Positions 48,601 to 61,223 of a stretch of DNA of 64,000 bases are shown here, one piece after another. Below the pieces are notes generated by a model. The model worked only from the letters and a program-made list of their open reading frames with translations. It was not told where the DNA came from and ran no database searches. Made by a program: the position numbers and the translations under genes. How positions within the stretch are numbered: position 1 is the first letter of the stretch; the number at the start of each line of letters is the position of its first letter. The DNA comes from Lasioglossum baleicum. Lineage: Eukaryota > Arthropoda > Insecta > Hymenoptera > Halictidae. The DNA lies in NCBI RefSeq assembly GCF_051020765.1, contig NC_134934.1:9066001-9130000 (forward strand), read 5' to 3'.

Positions 48601-51600
48601 CTTTTTTCTCATGGTTTACAAGGTCACCTTCAATTTTTTGGAAATACACCTATCATTTTTTCACGCCTATTCGTTAGAGGATTTCAAGGCGAATTCGGTA
48701 AGTATCATAGCATAAAAAAATTGCAAAAATGCTTATTTCATTCTTTTTTTTACGAAAAATTTGCTATAATCACGCGAATATACCGGACAAAAACATTTTC
48801 GATCGGACTGCTAATAACGGAGTTATCTCTACTGGTCACGATTCGTGGTTCACCCTGTATGTACAAAAGACACGAATTTAATGTGAATACGCTATTGGTT
48901 GTTCGAATTTAGACCAAATTTTTTTTTAATTGCCGAAAAATCATCGTTTAATAACGTATTTACATTTTGATATTTTACCGTGGCAGTCTGCCAAAATACT
49001 GAAAAGTAAAAGCCCAGGAGGAAACTCCCCTCCTTCCCCTTTTTCCTCCTCTTCTTGATCTCAGTTCCTCCTACCGGTTTCAACAGTATTATTTATAGAA
49101 ATCTCTGTGTATTCTGTTCTGCTTCTGTCTGGTGGTACTTTGCAGCATTTTCTTCGGAAAAGTATTTTTCAAATTCCGATCGATTTTCGTCCCGGTAGTG
49201 TGAACAAAAAAAAAACCAGATTTGTTAAAAATTAATCGCTGCCGTCGAGCTGTGTTTTTGTGGAATGTGGAGCTACGAAAAAATTCGATATTTCCCGATG
49301 TGTTCTTCGAAAAACGTGTTCCCTGAGAAAGATAGTGTCAGTAACGTGTAATGATATAGCATAAAAATTTTCTACGCAAAAGTATGTGCGGTATTCTTCG
49401 CGTTTTACCAGATACATTTGCATCGAAGTTTGTTTATATCGTTCGTGTAGTTCAATCTTTCGAATCGTTCGAAGTTCTCAAGTTATCGTAACGAAACTCT
49501 TATAGTTCACTTTTTGTTGTGCATTTCCGAAATAAGTTTAATTTAAAAATTCTTTTCGTTATTTTATACACGAAAGCTACAAATACCATGTGTCTACGAC
49601 TGCTTTGCATTGATTGTCGAGGTACTTTACAACGACCACTTTAAACAATTACGTTTTCACTTTGACAAGCGGTGTATATTCAACATTGTAATATTATTTT
49701 TCAAGGTCGAAACAGCTATGAGCTGGAACCCGAAGATCAAGAGAAGCCCGCGTCCTACACGGAAACTATTTCTGAGAAGGACGTTTCAGATAAAAATTCA
49801 AGATTCAGCGAAACGGACACAACCACCGTGATTCGACGTTCTCACGTTCGCGTCGATCTGCAAGCAGCTGGTTTAGGACAACGACCACCATCGGTAATTA
49901 GCTCGGATCAGGAGTATCCAGCACTGGAACATAAAGACATACCGATACCCTCGCCATATGCAAAGAAAATGCAACAAAACCAGGACGTGTCTCTGCCGAA
50001 TAACGAAGTGAAGCCTCAGACGAAAGCGAGCATTGAGGAGAACGCTGTAATAAAAACAGATTCGACGAAAAGTTGCCATAATAAGATGTCCCAGGATAGT
50101 AATCACGATCATGGGCGAACCAATTCAGTGATCACAGAAGTAAATCAAAATGTAGTCTTAGATAGTAAGTCAAAGTCGAATATCATAAACGAGAGGCACG
50201 CGTTCGCGGAGACGATATGCCAGAAGACCGTGTCGAATGCGAAGAATGATCAAATCAAGATTTCGATGCGGGAGAAGATAGCGAAAAACAAAGAGGAAGT
50301 GTCTGGGAAACGATCGAGTTTCGCGGAGGTCGACAACAAGGATCAAACGGACAAAGCCATTTTAAATACGAGTCAAAGTTCGTCAATCTCGAACGTCCAC
50401 GGCACCGATAATCTCATCGAGAAGCCTGTCAACAAAGAGGTGACAGAATCGGACGAGGCTGTGTATCATGTGAATACCTCGAAAGTAAATTCCAAGTCTG
50501 CCAGCCAAAAGGAATATGTAACGCTAGCAGGTAGTACAACACCGCCATCCAAATCGAATTCCCAGACAGTAAGCGCCGTTTTAAATAAAACTGCGGAGGA
50601 ATCGGATCAACCGCAAACCACGTGGGAACAGGAGAAGCTCAAGGCTGAATTAGCAAAATTACGACTGCAGGAAAGCAACTCTGTCAATTCGGTCCAACAA
50701 ACAAATACACCTTCGAGCGCGTCCCCTGTTATTATACCTCCGCAGCATACGGATAAAAAGCAAGTTACCGATCACGTCCCATCGGAAAGCAGTCTTCACG
50801 AAGACAGCGATTCGAGCGATACCAAGACCATCACAAATTTGGAATACGCGCCGGTGGACACGTTACACGTTAACGAGCAAAATACTGTGAAGAGCGCGAT
50901 CGAAACCTCGTCGAAAACTAATCTGAACCAAGCAGTTTCTGTAACACCGGACACCATGACTGCCGACGAAGCAGAAAACCTGCTGAGTTCTCGGTAAGTG
51001 CGTAAACCATAAACGTTTGAAGTACAGACAATTTTCGAGGACAGTTCATTCTCGTATTATTAGTAAAACAAGTCCATAGAACGTTTTCACACGAAATTGA
51101 TCATTCTAGTTATATAGTAAATGATTTTTGGCGACAACTTGCGACAAGCTTACTAGCACTTTGCTTTCTTTCATTTGAATTCTAATATTTTCTATTATTC
51201 GTGTTTATTTCAATGCGATTTCCAACAAACTCGTTACCTATTGGGGCCACAGCATCCTAGAGAAAAAGATAAGGTAAGAGAAACCTTTGTTTTTGTTGTT
51301 GTTACGGCTGAACTGTTCAAGTTCACCGATCATAATATTAAAAGTATGAGAGAGCAAGATCAATCATATGAATCAAATCAATTAGACAAGGATCAGCTTT
51401 ATTGTCGGATGAGGAAGCGCAGGAAATAGCAAGACTGTTGTCTCCTACCGTGAGCACTGAGGCTGTGAACGATGGAAGTTCTATCGATAAGAACAAAGAG
51501 CTGGATAAAGAGAGGGAGAGAGAGGATCAAGACAATACCCCAGATTGGCTCTCCGATGTCTTGTCTGCTCCAGATACCAGTCTTATTAATAGCACCACTA

Positions 51601-54600
51601 ATGATTATAGGTGAATCAGTTTGGTCTTTTATGTTTTTATTTTCACTTTATATCAATATTTTGCGGCTTGCGCTACGACCTTGTTTCCATTAGTTTGTTG
51701 AACGGGAAACGAAGCGTTTCACCGTCGATATGCAAAAACAGAAGAATTATTTGTCAACAAGCAATTTGAAAATCTCTTGTCGTTTTTAGTTTATCCCATA
51801 GATCACGTAGCGATTTAACCATAGACTCGTTAACGGAGAGTCAAGTGGGTTCTGTAACCGGAAGCGAAAGTGGTCTTCTTGGATCGGTTAGCAGCTTGAA
51901 CGATACTCACGAGACTAATGACGATACAGAGACTGAACATCAGGATGAGTACATGCCGCCCATGCCAGGAAAAATTGTAAGATCATGCTGGCAATTAGAC
52001 TGCGGAATTTTATGCAAGTTTCCTTTCTTTTTACCGGGTTTCTCATAGGTAGAATAAAGAAGAAACATGGGACCTGTTAATGCATAAAGTTCCGCAATCT
52101 GTTAACAACGAAAGTGTAATAAATATAATGAACGTGTTAATATCTGTTCAGGTGTTGGTGGAGAACGGAGTACACTATTTCGAGGATGGTCATTTTTGGA
52201 TGGAGGTTGCAGGAATACCGGAATCGGACGAGGAGAAAGATGATTACCCGGCGACTAGTCCAGTTCGGAAAATGAATAGAAAGGTCACGTTCGATACCGG
52301 GCCAATGAGAGTTTATTCCACTCATTCGGTGAACGAGTACGATCGTCACAATGAGGACGTGGATCCCGTTGCTGCGAGCGCCGAGTATGAACTCGAGAAA
52401 CGGGTGGAGAAGATGGAGGTGATGATACAATATCAATTTTATATACAGGCTAACCGAAGCAAGTAGTTTTTGTAAATGGTTTCTCTACCAGACATGTCTG
52501 TAGAATTGAATGCTGTATATAGTCCAGTCAATGAATGCTCATAAGGGGGTGTAGAGGGAAATGGGAGCAACACAATTTTTAACTTTGGGACTTTGTTTGG
52601 ACTAGAAGGTCCCTTTTTTCGGTTTTCCGCTTATATCTCGGAAACTATGCGTCCTAGCGATAAGACCATTCTATACAAAATTAAAGCTGACAGAATGTGC
52701 CATAAGATTGACTCCATTCAGTTTTTCGCTATCTCGCATAGTTTCCGAGATACCTCCTAACTAGTCCAAACACAGACTCAAAGTTAAAAATTGTGTTCCA
52801 TCCATTTCCCTCTACAACTTTTCGTTGACTGGGCTAATAGTAAGTTCCTGCTAGATAAAGGGTTTCTAATGATCTTTCGATGGAAGTCAGAGTTCACTTC
52901 AAGGTCATGTTATTAATATCTCCGAATGCGTTTCAATGTCAGCTAGAATATGCAAGGAAAAAAAATATACATTTACAAGAAAAAAATATATCGATTACCT
53001 CGAAAACTCCGGTGAAAAAGATTTTGCGAAAAGAATAAAATTTGCAAAGCATTCACCTTGCGATACCACTTACATTGCATTAATAAAATTGTCATCGCTA
53101 GACTGCCGATCTTTATGCAAAATAAAAATTGACTGCATCAATTGCAAGAAATAGAAACTAAATTGAATGTTAACATTTTTCTACAATTTTGAATGCATAA
53201 AGGTTCGCAGTCTAGTCATCACAAATAAAGGAGATACTTAGGTGGACCAGTCTGTATACGATTTTGTTAGAAATTCACATTCGTGATTCGAAATAAATAT
53301 ATTTTCAGGTATTTCCGGTGGAGCTGATGAAAGGACCGGAGGGTCTCGGTTTAAGTATTATCGGGATGGGTGTCGGCGCGGACGCGGGCCTCGAGAAGTT
53401 AGGTATATTCGTGAAAACCATCACGGAGAAAGGGGCAGCCGCGCGAGAAGGCAGAATACAAGTAAACGATCAAATTGTTGAAGTGGACGGAAAATCATTA
53501 GTCGGGGTTACGCAAGCTTATGCAGCCAGTGTTCTTCGAAATACTTCAGGTCTTGTGCGTTTTGTGATCGGCAGAGAACGCGACCCAAATTCTGAAGTAG
53601 CTATGCTAATACAACAGAGTCTACAGGCGGATAAGGAAAGGGAGCAACAACAACAAGCTAATTCCGCTAGGTATTCATTCGATACTTTCCTCTACGCGAT
53701 CTTTTCTTTAAACATAGTTTCCCAATGATGGTTTATCCTTGCTCGCCAATGTCTATGACGACAACCTACGGCCACCTCAATGATGACACGATGTCTCTTG
53801 GGGTACTGAGGGAAAACAACAAGAGAATACATTCGTGTTTAGACTGCGGATTGTTATGCAGAATAAAAATTGTTTGCAGTAATGCATTCACCTCATTTTA
53901 CCATAAATGCATAAAATCCGCAGTCTATTCATGTTTCATCCACGTCGCTTGTATAACACGAATGTGTTCCCTCGTGCGTCCGATAAATTATTTATAAACG
54001 TGTTTCAACACGATCGCCTCTGTTCTTGCTATAGAAAACTGAATTTCTCGGACGCCTCGCCCGATGGTCAACGATCTGCTGAGGAGATGTGTGTCGGAGG
54101 CATGGGTGCGATACCAGGATCTCCAGCGATGTCGTCGTGTTCCGAAGGGGACCCTCCCCACAGTCCTATCGAAAGTTATTTGTCCGCTTCCGGTCGCAGT
54201 AGATCTCCTATCATTAGCTCATCGATGCCACCGCACATGCCTACCACACAAAGCGACGTTGACAGTCTGAGACTACTTTTACAAGAGGTAATTTTCTCTC
54301 CTTCTCTCTTTCTCTGTCTCTCAACCGGAACGATGATGAGTAGACGGCGGATTATATGCATTTATGACAAGAATGAGATGCAATTTAACCCTTTGCACTC
54401 GGAGCTATTTTAACTGGAAGACTAAACTTTCTTTCCGATCTAGAATAATTCCATTCCCAGTGATTTTTTAAATTTTATGGATAGGAAATTGGTGTAATAC
54501 CTCGTACAGTACCTAAATGTTTAGTAATTTATTAGATACCGATATATTTGATAGTGTAAACAATATTTTGAATAATGGTACAGCAATTTTTAGCGGTGCC

Positions 54601-57600
54601 TCAGAGGGGACAACCGAGTGCAAAGGGTTAAAACAGTAATAACATTAGAAGAGTTTATAAATACTGTCGTATCAGATGTTTGTTAAATTTTAAAGAATTT
54701 TAAATTGAAGAATTTGACTCCAGTTTGTTGCAATTTAGGAAGAAACTGTTCATTTCGCATAAAGATCCGCTGTCTAACGATAGGGAACGTGTGGTATAGG
54801 TAGACTATGATGTGCACATCACTAGATCGCCGGAAAACTTTTAAACCATTTCCAACAAGGTTTAAGAATTTTCTGGCAACCACGATGAAACATTTCGACT
54901 GGCATATTTGTTCATTTATTTTCCTCGAACGTATAATTAATGAGAAATACATAACGTGGCCTCATTATTTATCAGGAAGTAGCGTTTCTCGCAGTGTCGG
55001 AAAACGTGTGTTATTTTCAATTAGTTTTGTTGATAGAGCCTGTACAGCGCACTTTTGCATTGTTTTTATTAGTGCACGAAGTATATCTAGTGTTTCGTAC
55101 ATACGTTTTTTACAGTTTCGTATTGAACAGTGAAAAAACTATGCACTATAGAATATTGTACATAAATGTATATACGAGTTATATTGAGTTATACCCCACC
55201 ATTTTTGTGTACACATCTCAGCGCACCTTCATAGGAGTTCATAGGAGTAAATATATTTTTGGTTTTGCTTATGCACTGTGTTCGTTGTTCGCTGCTTGCA
55301 GAGTCAGTATAAACTAGCATTAGCAGACGGAGAGGTGGAAAAGCTGAAAGCTAAGGTAAACAAAACCAGATTTTTCGCAAAAGCTATTTTATGTGTTTCG
55401 TACATCGCACGCTGTTATCCATGAAATCATGCATACGCTTCCCATACCGTTCATATACCATATACAGTGACACCCACTAATAGTCGGACACTCTTAAAGA
55501 CACCATAACTTTTTTTAATATTGGAATATAGGACTTCAAATTTTTGGAGTAGTTAGAACAATGAATTTGCTACACAACGTGACAAAATTTTTTGACAAAA
55601 ATTCCAAGTTGTCGGAATCGCAGAGAAAATACTAAAAGTTGTGTTTTTCAACCTTTTTATGTGGGCTTATATGGAAAATTTAGAGAACGCGTTTCGTAGA
55701 TCTGCATCAATTAAACATATTCTGAAAATATACAAACGTTTGAAGATGGTATAAATGGCAGTTTTTCACGATTTTCGGTCTCCCACTGCAGTAATTCTTA
55801 GGATTCTTACATCTCTCAATGCCTGTCGTTTTTTTCCCGCGTTAACCGATTTCTATGAAACTTACACAGTGCATATAATTGACACAGATCTACAAAATGT
55901 ATTTTTTAAAATTTTAATATAGGCCCGCATAAAAAAGTTGTGAAATGCAACTTTCAGTATTTTCTCTACAATTCCGACCAAATGCAATTTTCGAAAAAAT
56001 TTCTTTTCACGTCCTGTAGTAAACTAATTGCTCTAGCTTCCCAAAAAAGTTCAAGTCGCAGAGCCCAATATTAAAAAAGTGATGGCGTTTGTAAGAGTGT
56101 CCGAATATTAGTGGGAGTCACTGTATATCGAATCGCGTTGGCCTTGCGTTAGGATCAATCTCATTGTATTCTTTTCATTTATAGCTTGTAGACTTGGAAA
56201 ACAGTGGGGCAGGTAGCGAGGAGTATGCGGCGAAATTACGCGAGTCCGGATTGCGACTCCACGAATCTGAGAGAGCTTTAGGCACTGCCAGACAGGATTT
56301 GGCGACAGCGCGGGAAATGCTGGCTCAGGCAACAGCACAGAATGCTGCTTTGCAACAGAAATATGCACGAGCAAGAAGAGCAGCACGCGAGCTGCGCGCG
56401 GACATTGCAGCTCGAGACGAATTCTATCAACAGCTGCTACAGGAGAAAGATACGGAGTACAATGCTCTTGTGAAGAGTTTAAAGGATAGGGTACACGAAC
56501 AGCTATTATTATTGTTACATATGAAACGTTCGACTTTCAAGAGTAAAAGTAAGACTATAATGAGAATATAAAGAATGGATATTCAGAGAAATTATGTAAT
56601 ACACACCTCAAAAGAATTAAGGGATCACTTGTGCGAACCCGAAAGATTGGTCCCACTTTACGTGATCATAACTCCGTCAAAAATTGTCGTATCGATATCG
56701 TTAAACAATGGTTTGAAAGCCTGAAACCTCTAGTTTCAAATGCTCTGTTTCAAATTCTTGCTATGTTGGTTTTTTACAAAGTTATAGCGAGATGAAGGCA
56801 ACATTGACGGTTAACAAAAATTTTGTGCAACTTTGGAACATCACACGGGGAGCAACAAATTTTTTTGATAAATCGCGTTAATATCATTTGGAAGGGCTAT
56901 CTTTCCTGTGTAAATTGTGTGGTGGTTGAATATTGTGCGATTTTTTTTGTTCGAGTTATTCAACATTGAAGTAAATATGGGCTTTTTAACTTTAACTGGC
57001 TTCAGAAAGCGATAAAGTATCATAGAATCTTGTGAAAAAAAGCAATAGAAAGAGCGTTTCTTTCTCTTCAAGGCACTCCTTTTGTTTTTTCAGTTTCATT
57101 AACATTTCGATATGCCAGGTGTTTTTGAAAATATGCTTAAAAATGCACAATTTCCATTTTTCCTTTAACTCGCTATATCTCGGCGAGAAATGATCATAAT
57201 ACCATGATCCGAACGTCAGATTGAAGCAGAGATTCTGCCGATTCGACTGAGTACCCCATGAACCCGCTGCAACACTTTTTTACCTATGGCAGCTGTGTTT
57301 GAAGTTAGTGCTTCGCAGAAATTTGCGTACCACGTACAGCGGCTGCCTGACATCTCTGAAAATTTGGACCAATCTCGATTCAAAATCAAAGAACTTTCGA
57401 TAGAAATGAGGTAGAGCGATGAAATTTTTTTAAATTAAAGCTGAAACTTTGCAGAATGTAGGAATAATAGGGAGATTATTCGTAAATCGTATTCGTGTTT
57501 GTTATAAATGCGTAAAATCCGCAGTCTGCTGATTACCATATTCTGTAGAATGAATTACAATCTTTCTTATCGTTCTTCATTTACAAGATAGTCATCTCGA

Positions 57601-60162
57601 TTTTGTAGTCTTCTTTACCATCGACGAATAGCGTGTTGATTGATCGATACATTTCGACCAAGCTTCGCGCGATGCATCCTGAAATCGGACATTTCATACG
57701 CGACAACCTAATAAGAAACGACATTTTGCTAGTAGACCTACGATAAACGAATCGATTTCAGGTAATCACGTTGGAAGTGGAATTAACCGAGACTCAAAGA
57801 AGATTCGGATTGCCAGTAAGATTGCCTTACGATGGTACAACGGCTAGAATAGTAACACCGCAATTATCGCGACGGCAATTACCGCCGCCACCATCGTCCA
57901 CCAGTTGTCAGCTCTCGGACACAGAGACATCGGACCTTAGCAGTCCTGACGACGGAGACAAGACAGCGACGGTGGAAAGAAAATTGCCACTTCCATTACC
58001 AGTCAAAGAGGAACTGGATAGAGCAGTACCTGCCCATCGGCTTCTCGACAATTCTGCAGGGAAAAGCAAGGCCGAGCTTGCTAGCAGAGGAGGTTTAGCA
58101 AACCGACAGCTTCCTAAACGATCCGGTGGCCTTAGCAATAGCAGTTCTGTATGTACACGTAATTTACAATATCTGTCCAAGCATGGTAAAAAACATTTGC
58201 TTGATCAAATTGATTCTTCAAGGATTACGGTTTGGACGAGTCGGGAGACAATACCGACGAGGATTCTTCTTCCAAGCTTCTTTCTCAAGACACTAGTAGC
58301 AGATCGCCAAACGACTTGACGTCGAAGCAATCAAACTTGAGTTCCTATTCCAGTAGTTCTTCGATTAGTTCGCTGAAGAGTAAGCATATGGAACCCACGC
58401 ATCCCACGGCGATTCGACAGCACAGCACAATTAGCTCGCAAGTCCGAGCTATGACGGAGCAAAGTTGGCCACAGTCTCAGAAAAGTACTTTCATTTTCTT
58501 TATCTTGATACGATTTGTACAAGGTCGGGGTCGCACGAGCGTCGAAACGATGGACGTTGCAGCTGCGTTCGTATTTAAAAAGAACTATAAACGAAAACAG
58601 GTAGTTCTATATTCTATATCAGGGAGTTCCAACTTATAGCTCACGAGTCATACGCGGCACCTTCCCCGCTTAGGTTCTTGCCTAAGAACTATGTAGAACT
58701 TTCTCGATAATTGTCCAAAACACGGGTCCGGCCAGAGCTACTATTCTTTGACGTCTGCCAAATGTAGAAAAGGACGAGAAAAGGACCTTGCGGTTCTCGG
58801 AGGGGAACAAGTTGGAACTCCTTGTTTTATATCATCCATCTTGTTACGATTCTCGTACGATTAGAGCTAACAGCGTGCGGGAAAATTCACGTCCGTCGCT
58901 TCGACGCTCGTGTGACCCCGGCCTAAAGGCTCGAGTATGAAATGATTGTAAATTATACGTAGATTTAACTGGGCCGCCGGCGTCCTTAGCAGAACAATTG
59001 AAACAGGTCCTCGCAGAAAGGGAAAGAAGGCTCGGTGGAAACGACATGTCTTCTTCGAGGGAGAGTTCCGGAGATTTTAGTGATTTAAATAATCCGCACA
59101 ATAATGATCCGACTTTGGTCACCCACCATTTAGTGGAGGAAATAAGACAGGCTGTTAACGAGGCCAATCAAAGAGGTAAACACATTTTATTCCCGATGAT
59201 TCACCGATGATTCACCTCTCTGATCAATCTTCTCTTTGTACAGTGAAGAAAGTTACTGTTCCTTCATCGAATGCAACCGGAAGTGGTGGAACGCCTTGGC
59301 ATCATCCGGGTAGTTCACCTTCCAGTTTGTCTTCTGGCGGGTCAGTGAGCCCGCCTGCTGTTGATCCTAGTCCATCCAAAACAGGTAGTGTAGAAATATA
59401 TTGTAATTCTAGCGCTCTAAGCAAAATTTTCATTCGTGTACAGGGTGTTCAGTATATGTACTACAGATCCGTATCCAAATTCTCCCATTATAAGATTATA
59501 AATTAATATATTAGCGAGTAAAACATGGACATTCTTGTCAGAGAAATTTTGTAATATTTTTAGAGGACGTTAACAAATTATTCACAATGGTTAATTTCTT
59601 ACTACACGATTCACATGCCACGAACCATGTAAAATGTTCTCCCAATTGTCACCGAACACCCTGTCGTCGACATATTTTCGTGCGTTATAATTCAATGCCT
59701 TGCTTGTACGAACGGCGTTGCAAATCTAGATGCGAGTGAAGTTTGGTTGCCTCCTCATCCAAGCGACTTTGGTTTAGGTGACAAGAAATCTCACTTTTGG
59801 CAAAATGCTCCAGTTACCGATTGGTCCAAGGAACAAGTAAGTGTTTCAAAGCCTTTACTTTTATGAACGACCTTTTCACAATTATCTGTATCTTGAAATG
59901 TAATGTTTAGGTGTGTCAATGGTTGACTGGAATCGGTTTAGAGCGGTACGCGCCGCGTTTCCTAGAAACTGGTATCAACGGCGGGAACCTGTTGCGACTG
60001 GAGTCTCGCGACTTGAAAGCTTTCGGTATTTACGGAGAAGAGAAGTCTCATCTGAAACGGAAATTAAAGGAGCTCAGAGCACAGGCTGACCGCGAGCGAA
60101 AGGAGAGAAAAGAGATTGAACGAATGCGACGAAAAGCGGAGAAAGCCGCCAGAAAGAAATAG
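45606..60162 (+). CDS. Spn: Neurabin/spinophilin, PP1- and actin-binding scaffold
   Basis: Seventeen coding exons: 45606-45868, 45956-47529, 49706-50993, 51253-51273, 51386-51610, 51790-51976, 52152-52418, 53309-53670, 54035-54287, 55302-55355, 56185-56490, 57762-58148, 58223-58484, 58963-59175, 59244-59384, 59730-59836, 59911-60162, giving 2053 residues (Drosophila Spn is of similar size). The N-terminus matches the neurabin actin-binding region (SKVSAIANIFQ, ARFNNARALFEKL). A long disordered Ser-rich region follows. The PP1-docking motif RKVTF, with KVTF at 1230-1233, precedes GPMRVYSTHS. One PDZ domain (about 1276-1365) has the carboxylate loop GLGLSIIG. Coiled-coil segments lie at about 1481-1600 and a SAM domain at 1971-2035 (CQWLTGIGLERYAPRF), with a basic helical tail. 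Exon 4 is only 21 nt, which matters for automatic annotation. Exon 6 could instead start at 51802, losing four residues. Neurabins target PP1 to actin-rich sites such as synapses. Confidence 0.95.
47704..48488. mobile_element. 785-bp near-perfect palindrome, Spn intron 2
   Basis: Starts CGATTTTGTTCTAAATGAAA and ends with the exact complement; the arms meet near 48090 and agree over nearly their whole length, for example ACTTCAAGGAATATAACCAT on both arms next to the centre. It adjoins the separate TIR element at 48490, and no protein is encoded. Confidence 0.85.
48490..48857. mobile_element. TIR element, CAGGGTGAACCACG family, Spn intron 2
   Basis: Ends CAGGGTGAACCACGAACTG and, in reverse complement, CAGGGTGAACCACGAATCG. 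The TIRs extend inward about 80 bp (TAGAGATAACTCCGTTAT-like). It sits directly against the end of the 785-bp palindrome. The left flank GA and the right flank TA differ, so a clean TA duplication is not visible. Confidence 0.75.
51996..52101. mobile_element. hAT-like MITE (TAGACTGCGGAT family), Spn intron 6
   Basis: TAGACTGCGGAATTTTATGC at the left and a worn complementary end (GCATAAAGTTCCGCAATCT) at the right, 106 bp. It fills most of a 175-nt intron, beginning 20 bases after the splice donor. Confidence 0.75.
52524..52832. mobile_element. CCAGTCAA inverted-repeat element, Spn intron 7
   Basis: Ends CCAGTCAA and TTGACTGG. Long inner arms are mutual complements, including TAGAGGGAAATGG, TTTTTAACTTTG and TCTCGGAAACTATG. 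No coding sequence. Confidence 0.7.
53099..53214. mobile_element. hAT-like MITE (TAGACTGCGGAT family), Spn intron 7
   Basis: A 116-bp element, TAGACTGCCGATCTTTATGC to its complement, flanked by GTCATCGC and GTCATCAC (7 of 8 identical), a good target duplication. Confidence 0.85.
53840..53927. mobile_element. hAT-like MITE (TAGACTGCGGAT family), Spn intron 8
   Basis: The shortest complete copy at 88 bp: TAGACTGCGGATTGTTATGC to its complement, flanked by TTCGTGTT and TTCATGTT (7 of 8 identical). Confidence 0.85.
54389..54627. mobile_element. TTAA-flanked MITE (CCCTTTGCACTCGG family), Spn intron 9
   Basis: TTAA at 54385-54388 and 54628-54631 flank ends CCCTTTGCACTCGG and CCGAGTGCAAAGGG. Internal GGTGCCTCAGAG links it to the copy at 8512-8928. 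Confidence 0.85.
55465..56123. mobile_element. TA-flanked MITE, mariner-like, Spn intron 10
   Basis: CAGTGACACCCACTAATAGT to the complementary right end CACTAATATTCGGACACTC-type, flanked by TA at 55463-55464 and 56124-56125. The two halves are inverted copies with GCAGAGAAAATACTAAAAG-like cores. Homologous to 3992-4536. Confidence 0.8.
59441..59663. mobile_element. CAGGGTGTTC inverted-repeat element, Spn intron 15
   Basis: CAGGGTGTTC at the left and GAACACCCTG at the right, with TA before the left end and TC after the right end. It occupies about two thirds of a 345-nt intron. Confidence 0.65.
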
Positions 60163-61223
60163 TTCGTGCGTATAATTATGTACTTATGCCCGTCTGAAAT
60201 GCAATAGTATTGCGCGAAGTGTCGTACGGTGACATATGGAAATCTTCTGTACGATATTCCAATGATGTTCGTAGTGTATGTATTCTCGATTCTTCCGTAT
60301 TGTATGTAATTTGTTTTAGCGCGGCTAAGCGGTCTCGGCGGAGTGAATACACTTTGTTCTGATTCTTAGTTATCCGAAGTCTTGGAACTTTTGACTAATT
60401 TATGCACGATCATGAAATTTTCGTCATTAATCCTTCTGCATTTATTTATATAAATATATTGTACGTCTTTCCGTATTCGTGTTGCCTCATCCGTTTTGTA
60501 GTATTTGTATTAATTATTATTTATGAAGCAACAACGAATACGACTCGCGAAGAGGAGAGCATGTATTGTTGGTACACGCATGCTTTACAATGCCAGGTGT
60601 ATACACGTGATATGTATGTAAAAAAAAAAAGAAAGAACGTTCAAGCCATTTTAGGTAAATTGTAATAAATCTTCGATTGTCCAGAATTTCTTTTTCTTTT
60701 TTGTATTTTTGTTTGTTTTTAAATAATTTGTAAGTATATTTTACGTAGCGATACACAAGTTTCACATTATTAGAATGTATGTTGTTTTTCTCTATTTATT
60801 ATATCACTATCGATTTTTGATTGTCCAACGACGGTCTTTCGTAATCTATTTCACAAGAATGATAGCGAGCTAGAACTCTAATATATCTATATCCCGTGGA
60901 AATGAAACAGAAGCGAATTTACTATGTACATCATTGAACTATCAACGAATTTGTAATTTGTCAAATACGGTAACGAAGTTACAAAATCTCCCATTTGTAG
61001 ATTCGATCGCGACTCGCGAGGTAATTCAATTCATCTGTATTTATTCCATCGATAAGTTTCGTTCGACCGATGCGTTTCGGATATACGTGCCCCCCAGTCA
61101 ATCGATTGCATTTCTTTCGTTTCGAATCGAAATATCTGAAATGAAGTATTAGCGAGATCACACGTTGCCACCGTTTCGAATATCTGTATTAGACGTTCGT
61201 TCTACTTTTCGAACACTCGCGGG

